From Pseudomonas nitroreducens NBRC 12694 (GTDB taxonomy: Bacteria; Pseudomonadota; Gammaproteobacteria; Pseudomonadales; Pseudomonadaceae): 64,000 nucleotides of DNA. A program made the position numbers and the translations under genes. The stretch is from the NCBI RefSeq assembly GCF_002091755.1, contig NZ_BDAI01000008.1, forward strand, positions 1-64,000. The letters are read 5' to 3'. The notes below the pieces were generated by a model that was given only the letters and a program-made list of their open reading frames with translations, searched no databases and had not been told where the DNA came from. Shown piece by piece: positions 25,710 through 35,073 of the stretch. Numbering within the stretch: position 1 is the first letter of the stretch; the number at the start of each line of letters is the position of its first letter.

Positions 25710-26944
25710 CCACCGATCCGCGCTTCGCCCGGTTGCTCAAGGAACGAATCGGCCTGGACGCCGAGTCCGTCGGCGACGCCGTGATCGAGCGCGCCGTGCG
25801 CCAGCGCTGCAACAAGGTCAGCGGTGGCAATGGCGAGCATTACTGGATGCTTCTGCAGGGCTCCACCGAGGAAGTGCAGGCGCTGATCGAGGCGGTGATC
25901 GTTCCGGAGACCTGGTTCTTCCGTTATCCCGAATCTTTCGGCGCGCTCGCCGATCTCGCGTCCCGGCGCGTGCTGGAGCTGGCCGGCAGCCGCCCGCTGC
26001 GTGTGCTGAGCCTGCCGTGCTCGACTGGCGAGGAGCCGTACTCGATCGTCATGGCACTGCTGGACGCAGGACTGGCACCGTCCGCCTTCCAGGTCGATGC
26101 GTTGGATGTCAGCCGCGCGGTGCTGGAGCGGGCGGAAGAAGGGCGTTATGGCCGCAACTCCTTCCGCGGTTCCAGCCTGGAATTCCGCGACCGCCATTTC
26201 AGCGCCGATGGCAACGATTACCAACTCGCCGAGGCGGTGCGCCGCAAGGTCCGCTTTCGCGTCGGCAACCTGCTGGCGCAGGGCTTGCTGGCCGGCGAGG
26301 CGCCCTATGACTATGTGTTCTGCCGCAACCTGCTGATCTATTTCGACCGGCCGACCCAGGAACAGGTAGTGGAAGTGCTGTGTCGCCTGACGCGGCCGGA
26401 TGGCGTGCTGTTCATCGGCCCGGCCGAGGCCAGCCTGATGTCGCGCATCGGGCTGCGTCCGCTGGGTGTCCCGCAATCCTTCGCCTTCCCACTGGAAAGC
26501 GTCGAACCGGCTCCCCGCATGGCGCCGCTGAACTGGACCGCGCCGGCGCCGATCCCACGTCCGGCTCCGCCCAAACCCGCGCCGGTGCGCCCGCGCCTGG
26601 CCGCCAAACCCGAGCAGCCGGTCACTGTGCCTGCCGGTAACGCGCTGGTGGAGATCGCCCGGCTGGCCAACGCCGGCCAGGCCGCCGAAGCGCGCCAGCG
26701 TTGCGAGGCGTTGCTGGCCGAGAAGGGCCCGGACGCCGAAGCCTTCTACTGGCTCGGCCTGCTGGCCGATGCCCAGGGCCAGGGTAACGAGGCGCAGGCC
26801 TTCTACCGCAAGGCCCTGTACCTGCAACCCGATCATCAGGAAAGCCTGCAGCACCTGGCCGCACTGCTCGCGGCCCAGGGCGACACGGCCGGCGCCCGGC
26901 GTCTGCAGGAGCGCGCCGCGCGAGGAGTAAAGCGCAATGGTTGA
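25706..26944 (+). CDS. wspC: WspC, CheR-type methyltransferase with TPR domain
   Basis: A 412-residue S-adenosylmethionine-dependent methyltransferase that methylates glutamates of WspA and sets its activity. The CheR catalytic region (about 1-265) contains ETWFFRYPESFGAL, VLSLPCSTGEEPYSIVMAL and FCRNLLIYFDRPTQ. A proline-rich linker (about 270-310) leads to TPR-like repeats (AEAFYWLGLLADAQGQGNEA, AFYRKALYLQPDHQESLQHL), expected to aid receptor binding. It overlaps wspB by 4 bp and wspD by 8 bp. Confidence 0.95.
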   Translation: MTTDPRFARLLKERIGLDAESVGDAVIERAVRQRCNKVSGGNGEHYWMLLQGSTEEVQALIEAVIVPETWFFRYPESFGALADLASRRVLELAGSRPLRVLSLPCSTGEEPYSIVMALLDAGLAPSAFQVDALDVSRAVLERAEEGRYGRNSFRGSSLEFRDRHFSADGNDYQLAEAVRRKVRFRVGNLLAQGLLAGEAPYDYVFCRNLLIYFDRPTQEQVVEVLCRLTRPDGVLFIGPAEASLMSRIGLRPLGVPQSFAFPLESVEPAPRMAPLNWTAPAPIPRPAPPKPAPVRPRLAAKPEQPVTVPAGNALVEIARLANAGQAAEARQRCEALLAEKGPDAEAFYWLGLLADAQGQGNEAQAFYRKALYLQPDHQESLQHLAALLAAQGDTAGARRLQERAARGVKRNG

Positions 26945-27623
26945 ACGCGGCTACGCCACCTTTGGATCCGACCTGCCGTCAGTGGACGACTGCTGGAACC
27001 GCATCGGCGTGCGCGGCGACCGGAGCTGCCCGAAGCTGGCCGAGCACATCCATTGCCGTAACTGCCCGGTGCATGCCGCCGCCGCCATCACCCTGCTGGA
27101 CCGTTACGCGCTGGGCAGCGAAGGTGCGGAGCTGGCGCCTGTCGAACCCACCGAAGTGGCCATCGAAGAGGGCCGCCCGCACCTGATCTTCCGACTCGGC
27201 GAGGAATGGCTGGGCCTGCCCACCCGCGCGCTGGCCGAGGTGGCACCGTCCTGCGTCGTGCACTCGCTGCCGCACCAGCGCTCGCCAGCGCTGCTGGGCG
27301 TGGCCAATGTGCGCGGCACCCTGGTGGCGTGCATTTCCCTGGGCGAGCTGCTCGGCCTCGACAATCGTACGGCCACTCGTGACGACGCCCGCGTCGTGCC
27401 GCGCATGCTGATCCTGGCGGCCGTTGGCGGGCCGATCATCTCGCCGGTGGACGAGGTTGAAGGCATCCATGAGTTGGACGAGGGCGCCATAGTCGAAGCT
27501 TCGTCCCAGAACCACGCGGCCACCGATCGCTTTACCCGCGGCGTGATGCTGTGGCGCAGCCGCAGCATCCGCCTGCTCGATCAGGAAGCCCTGCTCGATG
27601 CCGCCACCCGGAGCCTCGCATGA
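26937..27623 (+). CDS. wspD: WspD, CheW-like coupling protein
   Basis: A 228-residue second CheW-type adaptor of the Wsp complex. A cysteine-containing N-terminal extension (CWNRIGVRGDRSCPKL, HCRNCPVHAAA), characteristic of WspD, precedes the CheW fold (LIFRLGEEWLGLPTRALAEV, SPALLGVANVRGTLVACISL). A GAGGAG site lies inside the end of wspC. Its stop overlaps the wspE start by 4 bp. Confidence 0.94.
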   Translation: MVERGYATFGSDLPSVDDCWNRIGVRGDRSCPKLAEHIHCRNCPVHAAAAITLLDRYALGSEGAELAPVEPTEVAIEEGRPHLIFRLGEEWLGLPTRALAEVAPSCVVHSLPHQRSPALLGVANVRGTLVACISLGELLGLDNRTATRDDARVVPRMLILAAVGGPIISPVDEVEGIHELDEGAIVEASSQNHAATDRFTRGVMLWRSRSIRLLDQEALLDAATRSLA

Positions 27624-29912
27624 CCCCGGACCAGATGAAGGACGCATCGATGCTGGAGCTGTTCCGCCTGGAGGCGGAGGCTCAGACGCAGGTGCTGGTG
27701 CAGGGCCTGATGGCGCTGGAGCGCAACCCGACCCAGGCCGACCAGCTCGAAGCCTGCATGCGCGCGGCGCACTCGCTCAAGGGCGCGGCGCGGATCGTCG
27801 GGCTGGATGCCGGCGTGCAGGTCGCCCATGTGATGGAGGACTGCCTGGTCGGCGCCCAGGAGGGCCGCCTGCTGCTGACCTCCGGGCATATCGACGCGCT
27901 GCTGGCCGGCACCGATATCCTCCTGCACATCGCCGACGCCCAGCCCGAGCGTGCGGAGCAGGCCCAGCAGGGTGTGCCGGCCATGGTCGAGCGCCTGCAG
28001 GCGCTGCTTTCCGGAAAGGCCCCGGCACCGCCGGCGCCTCCCGTTGCCATGCCGGTCGAGCCGGCCCCCGTCGCCATTGAGGCGGCTACTGAATCGCCCA
28101 CGCCGCCTGCCGCGCCCGCCGAGCCGGCACCCCGTCGCCGCTCCAGCGACAGCGATGAAGCCGGCGAACGCGTGCTGCGGGTCACCGCCGAGCGCCTCAA
28201 CCAACTGCTCGACTATTCCAGCAAGTCGCTGGTGGAGTCCCAACGCCTCAAGCCGCTGCTCGATTCCCTGCAGCGCCTCAAGCGCATCCAGGCCAGTGCC
28301 AGCCGCGTCCTGGATGGCGCCCGCGACGCCGCCAGCACGGCCAACCTCGACGCCGAGGCGCAGGCCTATCTGGCCGACGCGCGCCGCCTGGTCGGCGAGT
28401 GCCAGCAACTGCTCAGCGAGCAGATCGCCGAGCTGGACGAATTCAGCTTCAAGGCCGGCCAGCGCGCGCAGTCGCTCTACGACACCGCATTGTCCTGCCG
28501 CATGCGACCGTTCTCCGACGTGCTGTCCGGGCAGGCGCGGATGGTCCGCGATCTCGGCCGCTCGTTGGGCAAGGCCGTGCGCCTCGACGTGCAGGGCGCG
28601 ACGACCCAGGTCGACCGCGATGTGCTGGAAAAGCTCGAGGCGCCGCTCACTCATCTGCTGCGCAACGCCGTCGACCACGGTATCGAATCCGCCGAGGTAC
28701 GCGCCCGCGCCGGCAAGCCGGAGCAGGGCGTCATCCAGCCAGCTGCTGGCCCGCCATCACGCCGGCATGCTGGTCCTGGAGCTGCAGGATGACGGCGGCG
28801 GTGTTGACCTCGACCGCCTGCGCAGCGCCATCGTCCGCCGCCAGCTGTCCACCGAGGAAACCGTGGCGCGCCTCACCGAGGACGAGCTGCTGAGTTTCCT
28901 GTTCCTGCCCGGCTTCAGCATGCGCGAGCAGGTCACCGAGGTGTCCGGCCGCGGTGTCGGCCTGGACGCCGTGCAGCACATGGTGCGCCAGCTGCGCGGC
29001 GGCATCCGCATGGAGCAGGTGCGCGGGCAGGGCGCGCGCTTCCACCTTGAAGTGCCGCTGACGCTGTCCGTGGTGCGCAGTCTGGTCGTCACCATCGGTG
29101 GCGAGGCCTATGCCTTCCCGCTGGCGCACATCGAACGCATGCGCCGGTTGGCGCCGGACGAGATCGTCCAGCTCGAAGGCCGCCAGCAGTTCTGGCACGA
29201 AGGTCGGCATGTCGGGCTGGTGTCCGCCAGCCAACTGTTGCAGCGCCCCGATGGCGAAGCTACGCCGGACGAGATTCCGGTGGTGGTGATCCGTGACCGC
29301 GAAAGTGCCTATGGCGTGGCGGTGGAGAAGTTCATCGGCGAGCGCACCCTGGTGGTGGTGCCGCTGGACGCGCGGCTGGGCAAGGTGCAGGACGTTTCCG
29401 CCGGTGCGCTGCTGGATGACGGCACGCCGGTGTTGATCCTCGACGTCGAGGACATGCTGCGCTCGGTGGAGAAGCTCCTGACTACCGGCCGGCTCGAACG
29501 CATCGACCCTGCTGGGCGCCTCGCCGGCCCGGCGCGCAAGCGCGTGCTGGTGGTGGACGACTCGCTCACCGTGCGTGAATTGGAGCGTAAGCTGTTGCTG
29601 GGGCGGGGGTATGACGTCGCCGTCGCGGTGGACGGCATGGACGGCTGGAACGCCCTGCGCTCGGAGCATTTCGACCTGGTCATCACCGACATCGACATGC
29701 CGCGCATGGACGGTATCGAGCTGGTGACTCTGATCCGCCGCGACACCCGCCTGCAATCGCTGCCGGTGATGGTGGTGTCCTACAAGGACCGCGAAGAGGA
29801 TCGTCGACGCGGCCTGGATGCCGGCGCCGACTATTATCTGGCCAAGGCCAGCTTCCACGACGAGGCCCTGCTGGATGCGGTGGTCGACCTGATCGGGAGT
29901 GCGCAGGGATGA
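27620..29912 (+). pseudogene. wspE: wspE, hybrid CheA-CheY kinase gene split by a 4-bp duplication
   Basis: WspE is the histidine kinase/receiver hybrid that phosphorylates WspR and WspF. Frame 1 starts at 27620 with the HPt domain (H51 in AHSLKGAARIVG), a Pro/Ala linker, the dimerisation region and the N-box (LLRNAVDHGIE). After Gln373 it runs into a tandem CCAGCCAG (28735-28742), reads 17 wrong residues and stops at 28792, giving a 390-residue product. The correct sequence resumes in another frame at 28743 (LLARHHAGMLVLELQDDGGG) through the ATP-lid, CheW-like domain and receiver (VVDDSLTVREL, TDIDMPRMDG) to 29912. Removing one CCAG unit restores an open 762-residue frame. No other damage is seen. 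So this is either a recent slippage mutation or a sequencing/assembly error. In-frame ATG 28767 could allow a C-terminal fragment, but a kinase split between N-box and ATP lid should not work. Confidence 0.92.
28735..28742 (+). other. CCAGCCAG tandem duplication causing the wspE frameshift
   Basis: Two adjacent CCAG units. Deleting one gives codons ATC CAG CTG CTG GCC CGC, which join the upstream and downstream kinase frames without loss. The pattern is typical of strand-slippage insertion. Confidence 0.88.
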
Positions 29913-30916
29913 AGATAGGGATAGTCAACGACATGCCCCTGGCGGTGGAGGCGATGCGCCGCGCGCTCGCGTTCGAGCCGGCGCACCGCGTCGTCTGGGT
30001 CGCCGCCAACGGCGCCGAAGCGCTGGAGATGTGCGCCGCGCAGAAGCCCGACGTGATCCTCATGGACCTGCTGATGCCAGTGATGGATGGCGTCGAGGCG
30101 ACCCGCCGGATCATGGCCCAGAGCCCTTGCGCGATCATCGTCGTCACGGTGGACCTGGAGCAGAACATGAGCCGCGTGTTCGACGCCATGGGCAATGGCG
30201 CCGTGGACGCGGTGAACACCCCGGCCATGGGCTCCGGAGACCCTGCCGAGGCGGCTCGGCCGCTGCTGCGAAAACTGCAGAACCTGGCCTGGCTCAACGC
30301 CCCGCTCGACAGCCGCCCGACCGCCAGCGCGGCGCCGGCGCGCAAGGGTTCGGGGGCGCGCAAGCTGATCGCCATCGGCTCCTCGGCGGGCGGCCCGGCG
30401 GCGCTGGCCGATCTGTTCGCCCGTCTGCCGGCGGATTTCCCGGCGGCCATTGTGGTCGTCCAGCATGTCGACGAGGTGTTTGCCGCCGGCATGGCCGAGT
30501 GGCTCTCGACCCAATCGACGATTCCGGTGCGCCTGGCCCGCAACGGCGAGCCGCCGCAGCCGGGCTGCGTGCTGCTGGCCGGCACCAATCACCATATCCG
30601 CCTGGTCAAGGGCGGCGAGCTGGCCTACACCGCCCAGCCCAGTGGCCACATCTATCGGCCCTCGATCGATGTGTTCTTCGACAGTGTGGTGGAGTACTGG
30701 CCTGGCGACGCCGTTGGCGTGCTGCTCACCGGCATGGGCCGGGACGGCGCCGAGGGATTGAAACGCATGCGCGAACGCGGCTTTTTGACGCTGGCCCAGG
30801 ACCAGGCCAGCAGCGCCGTGTACGGTATGCCCAAGGCTGCGGCGGCGATCGGCGCCGCCGTGGAGATTCGCGCGCTGGGCGACATCGCCCGAAGACTCGC
30901 TGAAGTCTGCGCCTGA
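29909..30916 (+). CDS. wspF: WspF, CheB-type methylesterase
   Basis: A 335-residue response regulator-methylesterase that demethylates WspA and thus resets the Wsp system. Its loss is known to lock WspR active in P. aeruginosa. The receiver domain (about 1-120) has the phosphorylation site in DVILMDLLMPVMDG. The catalytic CheB domain has Ser in IGSSAGGPAAL, His in VVQHVDEVFA and Asp in GMGRDGAEGL. It overlaps the end of the wspE downstream frame by 4 bp. The gene itself looks intact. Confidence 0.96.
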   Translation: MKIGIVNDMPLAVEAMRRALAFEPAHRVVWVAANGAEALEMCAAQKPDVILMDLLMPVMDGVEATRRIMAQSPCAIIVVTVDLEQNMSRVFDAMGNGAVDAVNTPAMGSGDPAEAARPLLRKLQNLAWLNAPLDSRPTASAAPARKGSGARKLIAIGSSAGGPAALADLFARLPADFPAAIVVVQHVDEVFAAGMAEWLSTQSTIPVRLARNGEPPQPGCVLLAGTNHHIRLVKGGELAYTAQPSGHIYRPSIDVFFDSVVEYWPGDAVGVLLTGMGRDGAEGLKRMRERGFLTLAQDQASSAVYGMPKAAAAIGAAVEIRALGDIARRLAEVCA

Positions 30917-30940
30917 GTGCAGGCTACGGAGCCCCATCAG

Positions 30941-31951
30941 ATGAACCCTTTGACGAGTGACTACCCCGTGAACACCCCAGGCGATTCCGCTGTGATGGTG
31001 CTGCTGGTCGATGACCAGCCGATGATCGGCGAGGCCGTGCGCCGCGCGCTGGCGGACGACCCTGGCATTGACTTCCATTTCTGCTCCGATCCGCACCAGG
31101 CCATTGCCCTGGCCATTCAGATCAAACCCACGGTGATCCTCCAGGACCTGGTGATGCCCGGCGCCGATGGCCTCTCGCTGGTACGCGAGTACCGCGGCAA
31201 CCCGGCCACCCGCGACCTGCCGATCATCGTGCTGTCGACCAAGGAAGACCCGGCGGTGAAGAGCGCGGCGTTCAGCGCCGGCGCCAACGACTACCTGGTC
31301 AAGCTGCCCGACGCCATTGAGCTGATCGCCCGCGTGCGCTACCACTCGCGTTCTTACCTCGCCCTGCAGCAGCGCGACGAGGCCTACCGAGCCCTGCGCG
31401 AGAGCCAGCAGCAGTTGCTGGAAACCAACCTGGTGTTGCAGCGGCTGATGAACTCCGACGGCCTGACCGGGCTGTCCAACCGCCGGCACTTCGACGAATA
31501 CCTGGAAATGGAGTGGCGCCGCGGCCTGCGCGAGCAGACCCAGCTGTCGATCCTGTTGATCGACGTGGATCACTTCAAGGCTTACAACGACACCTTCGGC
31601 CACGTGCAGGGCGACGAGGCGCTGCGCCAGGTGGCCGGGGCGATCCGCGCCAGCGCCAGCCGCCCCTCGGACCTGCCGGCGCGCTACGGCGGCGAGGAGT
31701 TCGTCATGGTCCTGCCCAACACCTCGCCCGGCGGCGCACGCCTGCTCGCCGAGAAGCTGCGGCGCCTGGTGCAGGACCTGAATATCCGCCACGAACTGCC
31801 CACTCCGGGCTCGTCGCTGACCATCAGTATCGGTGTGGCGACGCTGATCCCCCAGGCCGGGCAGGCCTGCCGCCAGCTCATCGAACTGGCCGACCAGGCG
31901 CTCTACAACGCCAAGCACGGCGGGCGCAACCAGGTGGCCATCGCCGGCTGA
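30941..31951 (+). CDS. wspR: WspR, receiver-GGDEF diguanylate cyclase
   Basis: A 336-residue response regulator that makes cyclic di-GMP when phosphorylated, raising exopolysaccharide and biofilm formation. The receiver domain has the acceptor Asp in TVILQDLVMPGADG. A coiled stalk (QQRDEAYRALRESQQQLLET) connects to the GGDEF domain with active site GGEEF and an upstream inhibitory RxxD site (RPSD, five residues before YGGEEF). ATG 30941 is selected for its ACGGAG site and because the known protein begins close to the receiver; GTG 30917 is possible. It is the last gene of the operon. With wspE broken, it would lack its phosphodonor. Confidence 0.96.
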   Translation: MNPLTSDYPVNTPGDSAVMVLLVDDQPMIGEAVRRALADDPGIDFHFCSDPHQAIALAIQIKPTVILQDLVMPGADGLSLVREYRGNPATRDLPIIVLSTKEDPAVKSAAFSAGANDYLVKLPDAIELIARVRYHSRSYLALQQRDEAYRALRESQQQLLETNLVLQRLMNSDGLTGLSNRRHFDEYLEMEWRRGLREQTQLSILLIDVDHFKAYNDTFGHVQGDEALRQVAGAIRASASRPSDLPARYGGEEFVMVLPNTSPGGARLLAEKLRRLVQDLNIRHELPTPGSSLTISIGVATLIPQAGQACRQLIELADQALYNAKHGGRNQVAIAG

Positions 31952-32022
31952 ACGGGCGGGCAGGGCGCGAAAACGGTGGGCGTGCTTTGTCGCAAAGCCT
32001 GAAAAGGCGGCGAAAAATCACG

Positions 32023-32028
32023 TATACT
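32023..32028 (+). promoter_or_regulatory. Candidate -10 element for prfB
   Basis: TATACT lies 43 bp before the prfB start. CTGAAA, a weak -35 candidate, lies 18 bp upstream. It is placed in the gap between wspR and prfB, consistent with separate prfB transcription. Confidence 0.45.
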
Positions 32029-32070
32029 TGCCGGCTTTTCTACGCCCTTTACCCGTGAGAGATGCCCGCC

Positions 32071-33166
32071 ATGGAAATCCAACCGATCCTCAACAGCATC
32101 AAGGACCTCACCGACCGTACCCAGTCGATTCGGGGGTATCTTTGACTACGATCTGAAACATGATCGTCTGATTGAAGTCAACCGCGAGCTGGAAGACCCG
32201 GCGGTCTGGAACAAGCCCGAATACGCCCAGAACCTGGGCCGCGAGCGCGCCATGCTGGCGCAGATCGTCGAGACCCTCGACGAGCTCACCGGCGGTCTGG
32301 CCGACTCCCGCGACCTGCTCGACATGGCGGTCGAAGAGGATGACGAAGGCGCCGTGGCCGACGTCGAGGCCGAAGTCCAGCGCCTGCGCGAGATCCTCGA
32401 GAAGCTCGAGTTCCGCCGCATGTTCAGCGGCGAGATGGACCCCAACAACGCCTACCTGGACATCCAGGCCGGCTCCGGCGGCACCGAAGCCCAGGACTGG
32501 GCCAACATGCTGCTGCGCATGTACCTGCGCTGGGCCGACAAGAACGGCTTCGATGCCGAGATCGTCGAGCTGTCCGAGGGCGAAGTCGCCGGCATCAAGG
32601 GCGCCACTGTGCACATCAAGGGCGAGTACGCCTTCGGCTGGCTGCGCACCGAGATCGGCGTGCACCGACTGGTGCGCAAGAGCCCGTTCGACTCCGGCAA
32701 CCGTCGCCACACCTCGTTCACCGCAGTGTTCGTCTCGCCGGAAATCGACGACAACATCGAGATCGAGATCAACCCGGCCGACCTGCGCATCGACACCTAC
32801 CGCTCCTCCGGCGCGGGCGGTCAGCACGTGAACACCACCGACTCCGCGGTGCGTATCACCCACGTGCCGACCAACACTGTGGTGGCGTGCCAGAACGAAC
32901 GCTCCCAGCACGCCAACAAGGACACCGCCATGAAAATGCTGCGGGCCCGGTTGTACGAGCAGGAGATGCAGAAACGCACCGCCGCCTCGCAGGCGCTGGA
33001 AGACACCAAGTCCGATATCGGCTGGGGCCACCAGATCCGTTCCTACGTGCTCGACCAGTCGCGTATCAAGGACCTGCGTACCGGCGTGGAACGCAGCGAT
33101 TGCGACAAGGTGCTCGACGGCGACCTCAACGAATACCTGGAAGCCAGCCTGAAACAAGGCCTGTAA
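32071..33166 (+). CDS. prfB: Peptide chain release factor 2, with programmed +1 frameshift
   Basis: RF2 recognises UGA and UAA and triggers peptide release. Translation starts at ATG 32071 (MEIQPILNSIKDL) and meets an in-frame TGA at 32143 after 24 codons. A +1 shift at CTT TGA C continues as DYDLKHDRLIEV to 33166, giving a 364-residue product of normal size. The stop-recognition tripeptide SPF (RKSPFDSGN) and the catalytic GGQ (SGAGGQHVNTTDSAV) are both present. The in-frame UGA lets low RF2 raise its own synthesis. An in-frame ATG at 32062 would add three residues and is less likely. lysS follows, as in many proteobacteria. Confidence 0.97.
32131..32146 (+). promoter_or_regulatory. RF2 programmed frameshift site
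   Basis: The site reads CGGGGGTATCTTTGAC: a purine-rich Shine-Dalgarno-like GGGGG three bases before the slippery CTT, then the in-frame UGA followed by C. This is the conserved autoregulatory cassette of RF2 genes. The stop should not be scored as a mutation. Confidence 0.95.
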
Positions 33167-33180
33167 ACAGCACCACCCTG

Positions 33181-33206
33181 CAGGGCTCGCCATACGGCGA
33201 GCCCTG
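33181..33206 (+). other. Stem-loop between prfB and lysS
   Basis: CAGGGCTCGCC and GGCGAGCCCTG pair across a short loop. No T-tract follows, so it is not a standard terminator. It may reduce read-through from prfB or stabilise the upstream messenger. Confidence 0.5.
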
Positions 33207-33250
33207 CCAGTAACCCCATATTGATCAAGACGCCAGGCAGATAGACGACC

Positions 33251-34756
33251 ATGAGCGACCAACAACTCGACCAGCACGACCTGCAACAGGAAGAAAACAA
33301 GCTGATCGCCCAGCGCAAGGAAAAGCTTGCCGCCGTGCGTGAGGCCAAGGCCATTGCCTTCCCCAACGACTTCCGCCGCGCCGACTACTTCGCGGACCTG
33401 CAGAAACAGTACGCCGACAAGACCAAGGAAGAGCTGGAAGCAGCCGCCATCCCGGTCAAGGTCGCCGGTCGCATCATGCTCAACCGTGGTTCGTTCATCG
33501 TCCTGCAGGACAGCAGCGGCCGTCTGCAGGCCTACGTGAACCGCAAGACCCTGCCGGAAGAAACCCTGGCCGAGATCAAGACCTGGGACCTGGGCGATAT
33601 CATCGGCGCCGAAGGCACCCTGGCCCGTTCCGGCAAGGGCGACCTGTACGTCGAGATGACCAGCGTGCGCCTGCTGACCAAGTCCCTGCGCCCGCTGCCG
33701 GACAAGCACCACGGCCTGACCGACACCGAGCAGCGCTACCGCCAGCGCTACGTCGACCTGATCGTCAACGAAGAAACCCGCCACACCTTCCGCGTGCGTT
33801 CGCAGGTCATCGCCCACATCCGTCGCTTCCTTTCCGATCGCGGCTTCCTCGAAGTGGAAACCCCGATGCTGCAGACCATCCCCGGCGGCGCGGCGGCCAA
33901 GCCCTTCGAAACCCACCACAACGCGCTGGACATGGCCATGTTCCTGCGTATCGCCCCGGAGCTGTACCTCAAGCGCCTGGTGGTCGGTGGCTTCGAGAAG
34001 GTCTTCGAGATCAACCGCAACTTCCGTAACGAAGGCGTTTCGACCCGGCACAACCCCGAGTTCACCATGCTCGAGTTCTACCAGGCCTACGCCGACTACG
34101 AAGACAACATGGACCTGACCGAGGAGCTGTTCCGCGAGCTGGCCCAGGCCGTGCTCGGCAGCACCGACGTGCCCTACGGCGACAAGGTCTTCCACTTCGG
34201 CGAGCCGTTCGCCCGCCTGTCCGTGTTCGATGCCATCCTCAAGTACAACCCGGAACTCACCGCGGCTGATCTGAACGACCTCGAGAAGGCCCGCGCCATC
34301 GCCAAGAAGGCCGGCGCCAAGGTTCTCGGCCACGAAGGCCTGGGCAAGCTGCAGGTGATGATTTTCGAAGAGCTGGTCGAGCACAAGCTGGAGCAGCCGC
34401 ACTTCATCACCCAGTATCCGTTCGAAGTCTCCCCGCTGGCGCGCCGCAACGACAACGACCCGAGCGTCACCGACCGCTTCGAGCTGTTCATCGGTGGCCG
34501 CGAGATCGCCAACGCCTACTCCGAGCTCAACGACGCCGAAGACCAGGCCGAGCGCTTCATGCTGCAGGTGAAGGAGAAGGACGCCGGTGACGACGAGGCG
34601 ATGCACTACGACGCCGACTTCGTCAACGCGCTGGAATACGGCATGCCGCCCACCGCCGGCGAAGGCATCGGTATCGACCGCCTGGTGATGCTGCTGACCA
34701 ACTCGCCGTCGATCCGCGACGTCATCCTGTTCCCGCATATGCGCCCGCAGGCGTAA
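33251..34756 (+). CDS. lysS: Lysyl-tRNA synthetase (class II)
   Basis: A 501-residue enzyme that charges tRNA-Lys. An N-terminal OB-fold anticodon-binding domain lies at about 60-160 (IPVKVAGRIMLNRGSFIVLQ). The class II catalytic core follows, with motif 2 (FEINRNFRNEGVSTRHNPEF), ELYLKRLVVGG, and motif 3 near the C-terminus (GIGIDRLVMLLTNSPSIRDV). Length is normal. It is located 84 bp after prfB and ends at a strong terminator. Confidence 0.98.
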   Translation: MSDQQLDQHDLQQEENKLIAQRKEKLAAVREAKAIAFPNDFRRADYFADLQKQYADKTKEELEAAAIPVKVAGRIMLNRGSFIVLQDSSGRLQAYVNRKTLPEETLAEIKTWDLGDIIGAEGTLARSGKGDLYVEMTSVRLLTKSLRPLPDKHHGLTDTEQRYRQRYVDLIVNEETRHTFRVRSQVIAHIRRFLSDRGFLEVETPMLQTIPGGAAAKPFETHHNALDMAMFLRIAPELYLKRLVVGGFEKVFEINRNFRNEGVSTRHNPEFTMLEFYQAYADYEDNMDLTEELFRELAQAVLGSTDVPYGDKVFHFGEPFARLSVFDAILKYNPELTAADLNDLEKARAIAKKAGAKVLGHEGLGKLQVMIFEELVEHKLEQPHFITQYPFEVSPLARRNDNDPSVTDRFELFIGGREIANAYSELNDAEDQAERFMLQVKEKDAGDDEAMHYDADFVNALEYGMPPTAGEGIGIDRLVMLLTNSPSIRDVILFPHMRPQA

Positions 34757-34771
34757 GCACAGGAGTCAGCG

Positions 34772-34800
34772 AAAAAGGCCGCCCACTGGGCGGCCTTTTT
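34772..34800 (+). terminator. Rho-independent terminator after lysS
   Basis: AAAAAGGCCGCC, ACTG loop region, GGCGGCCTTTTT: a perfect GC-rich stem with flanking A and T tracts 15 bp past the lysS stop. Confidence 0.93.
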
Positions 34801-35073
34801 CGTTTTTGCGTCGATCGGGCGGACGGGCGACACGGGCCCTCCGTGCGTTTCCGAGGTCGGGCGGTTCTTGTAGGATCGTCCGACGAAATGCATGTCACTC
34901 CCGTGGCTCGTGCGCTATGTGGCACGTCATACACCCAGGCCTGACTCCCTGCCGCCTGCTCTGCCTCGCGGCCTGCTTCGTGCGCCGGTGTCGCAGCCGC
35001 ATGGCGGCGATTGTTTTCCCACAGAAAAGCTCGAACAATGCGCCATCAGGCCGCGCCGTCGGAGGTAATGCCC
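34801..35073. other. Intergenic region upstream of TetR gene
   Basis: About 270 bp without a convincing gene. Short open frames here have no ribosome site and atypical composition. The region should hold the TetR promoter; I see no clear palindrome for self-regulation. Confidence 0.35.

Noticed and set aside
29834..31918. 694-codon minus-strand frame opposite wspF/wspR
   Set aside because: Shadow frame; both sense genes have all catalytic motifs.
32143..32145. In-frame stop near the start of prfB as a disabling mutation
   Set aside because: It is the normal programmed frameshift stop (CTT TGA C with upstream GGGGG).
33181..33206. Terminator between prfB and lysS
   Set aside because: The hairpin is strong but has no T-tract, so I list it only as a stem-loop.
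32108..34738. 876-codon minus-strand open frame opposite prfB and lysS
   Set aside because: It is a shadow of two highly conserved genes in GC-rich DNA. Composition (long Val/Gly/Gln runs) is not protein-like and there is no ribosome site.
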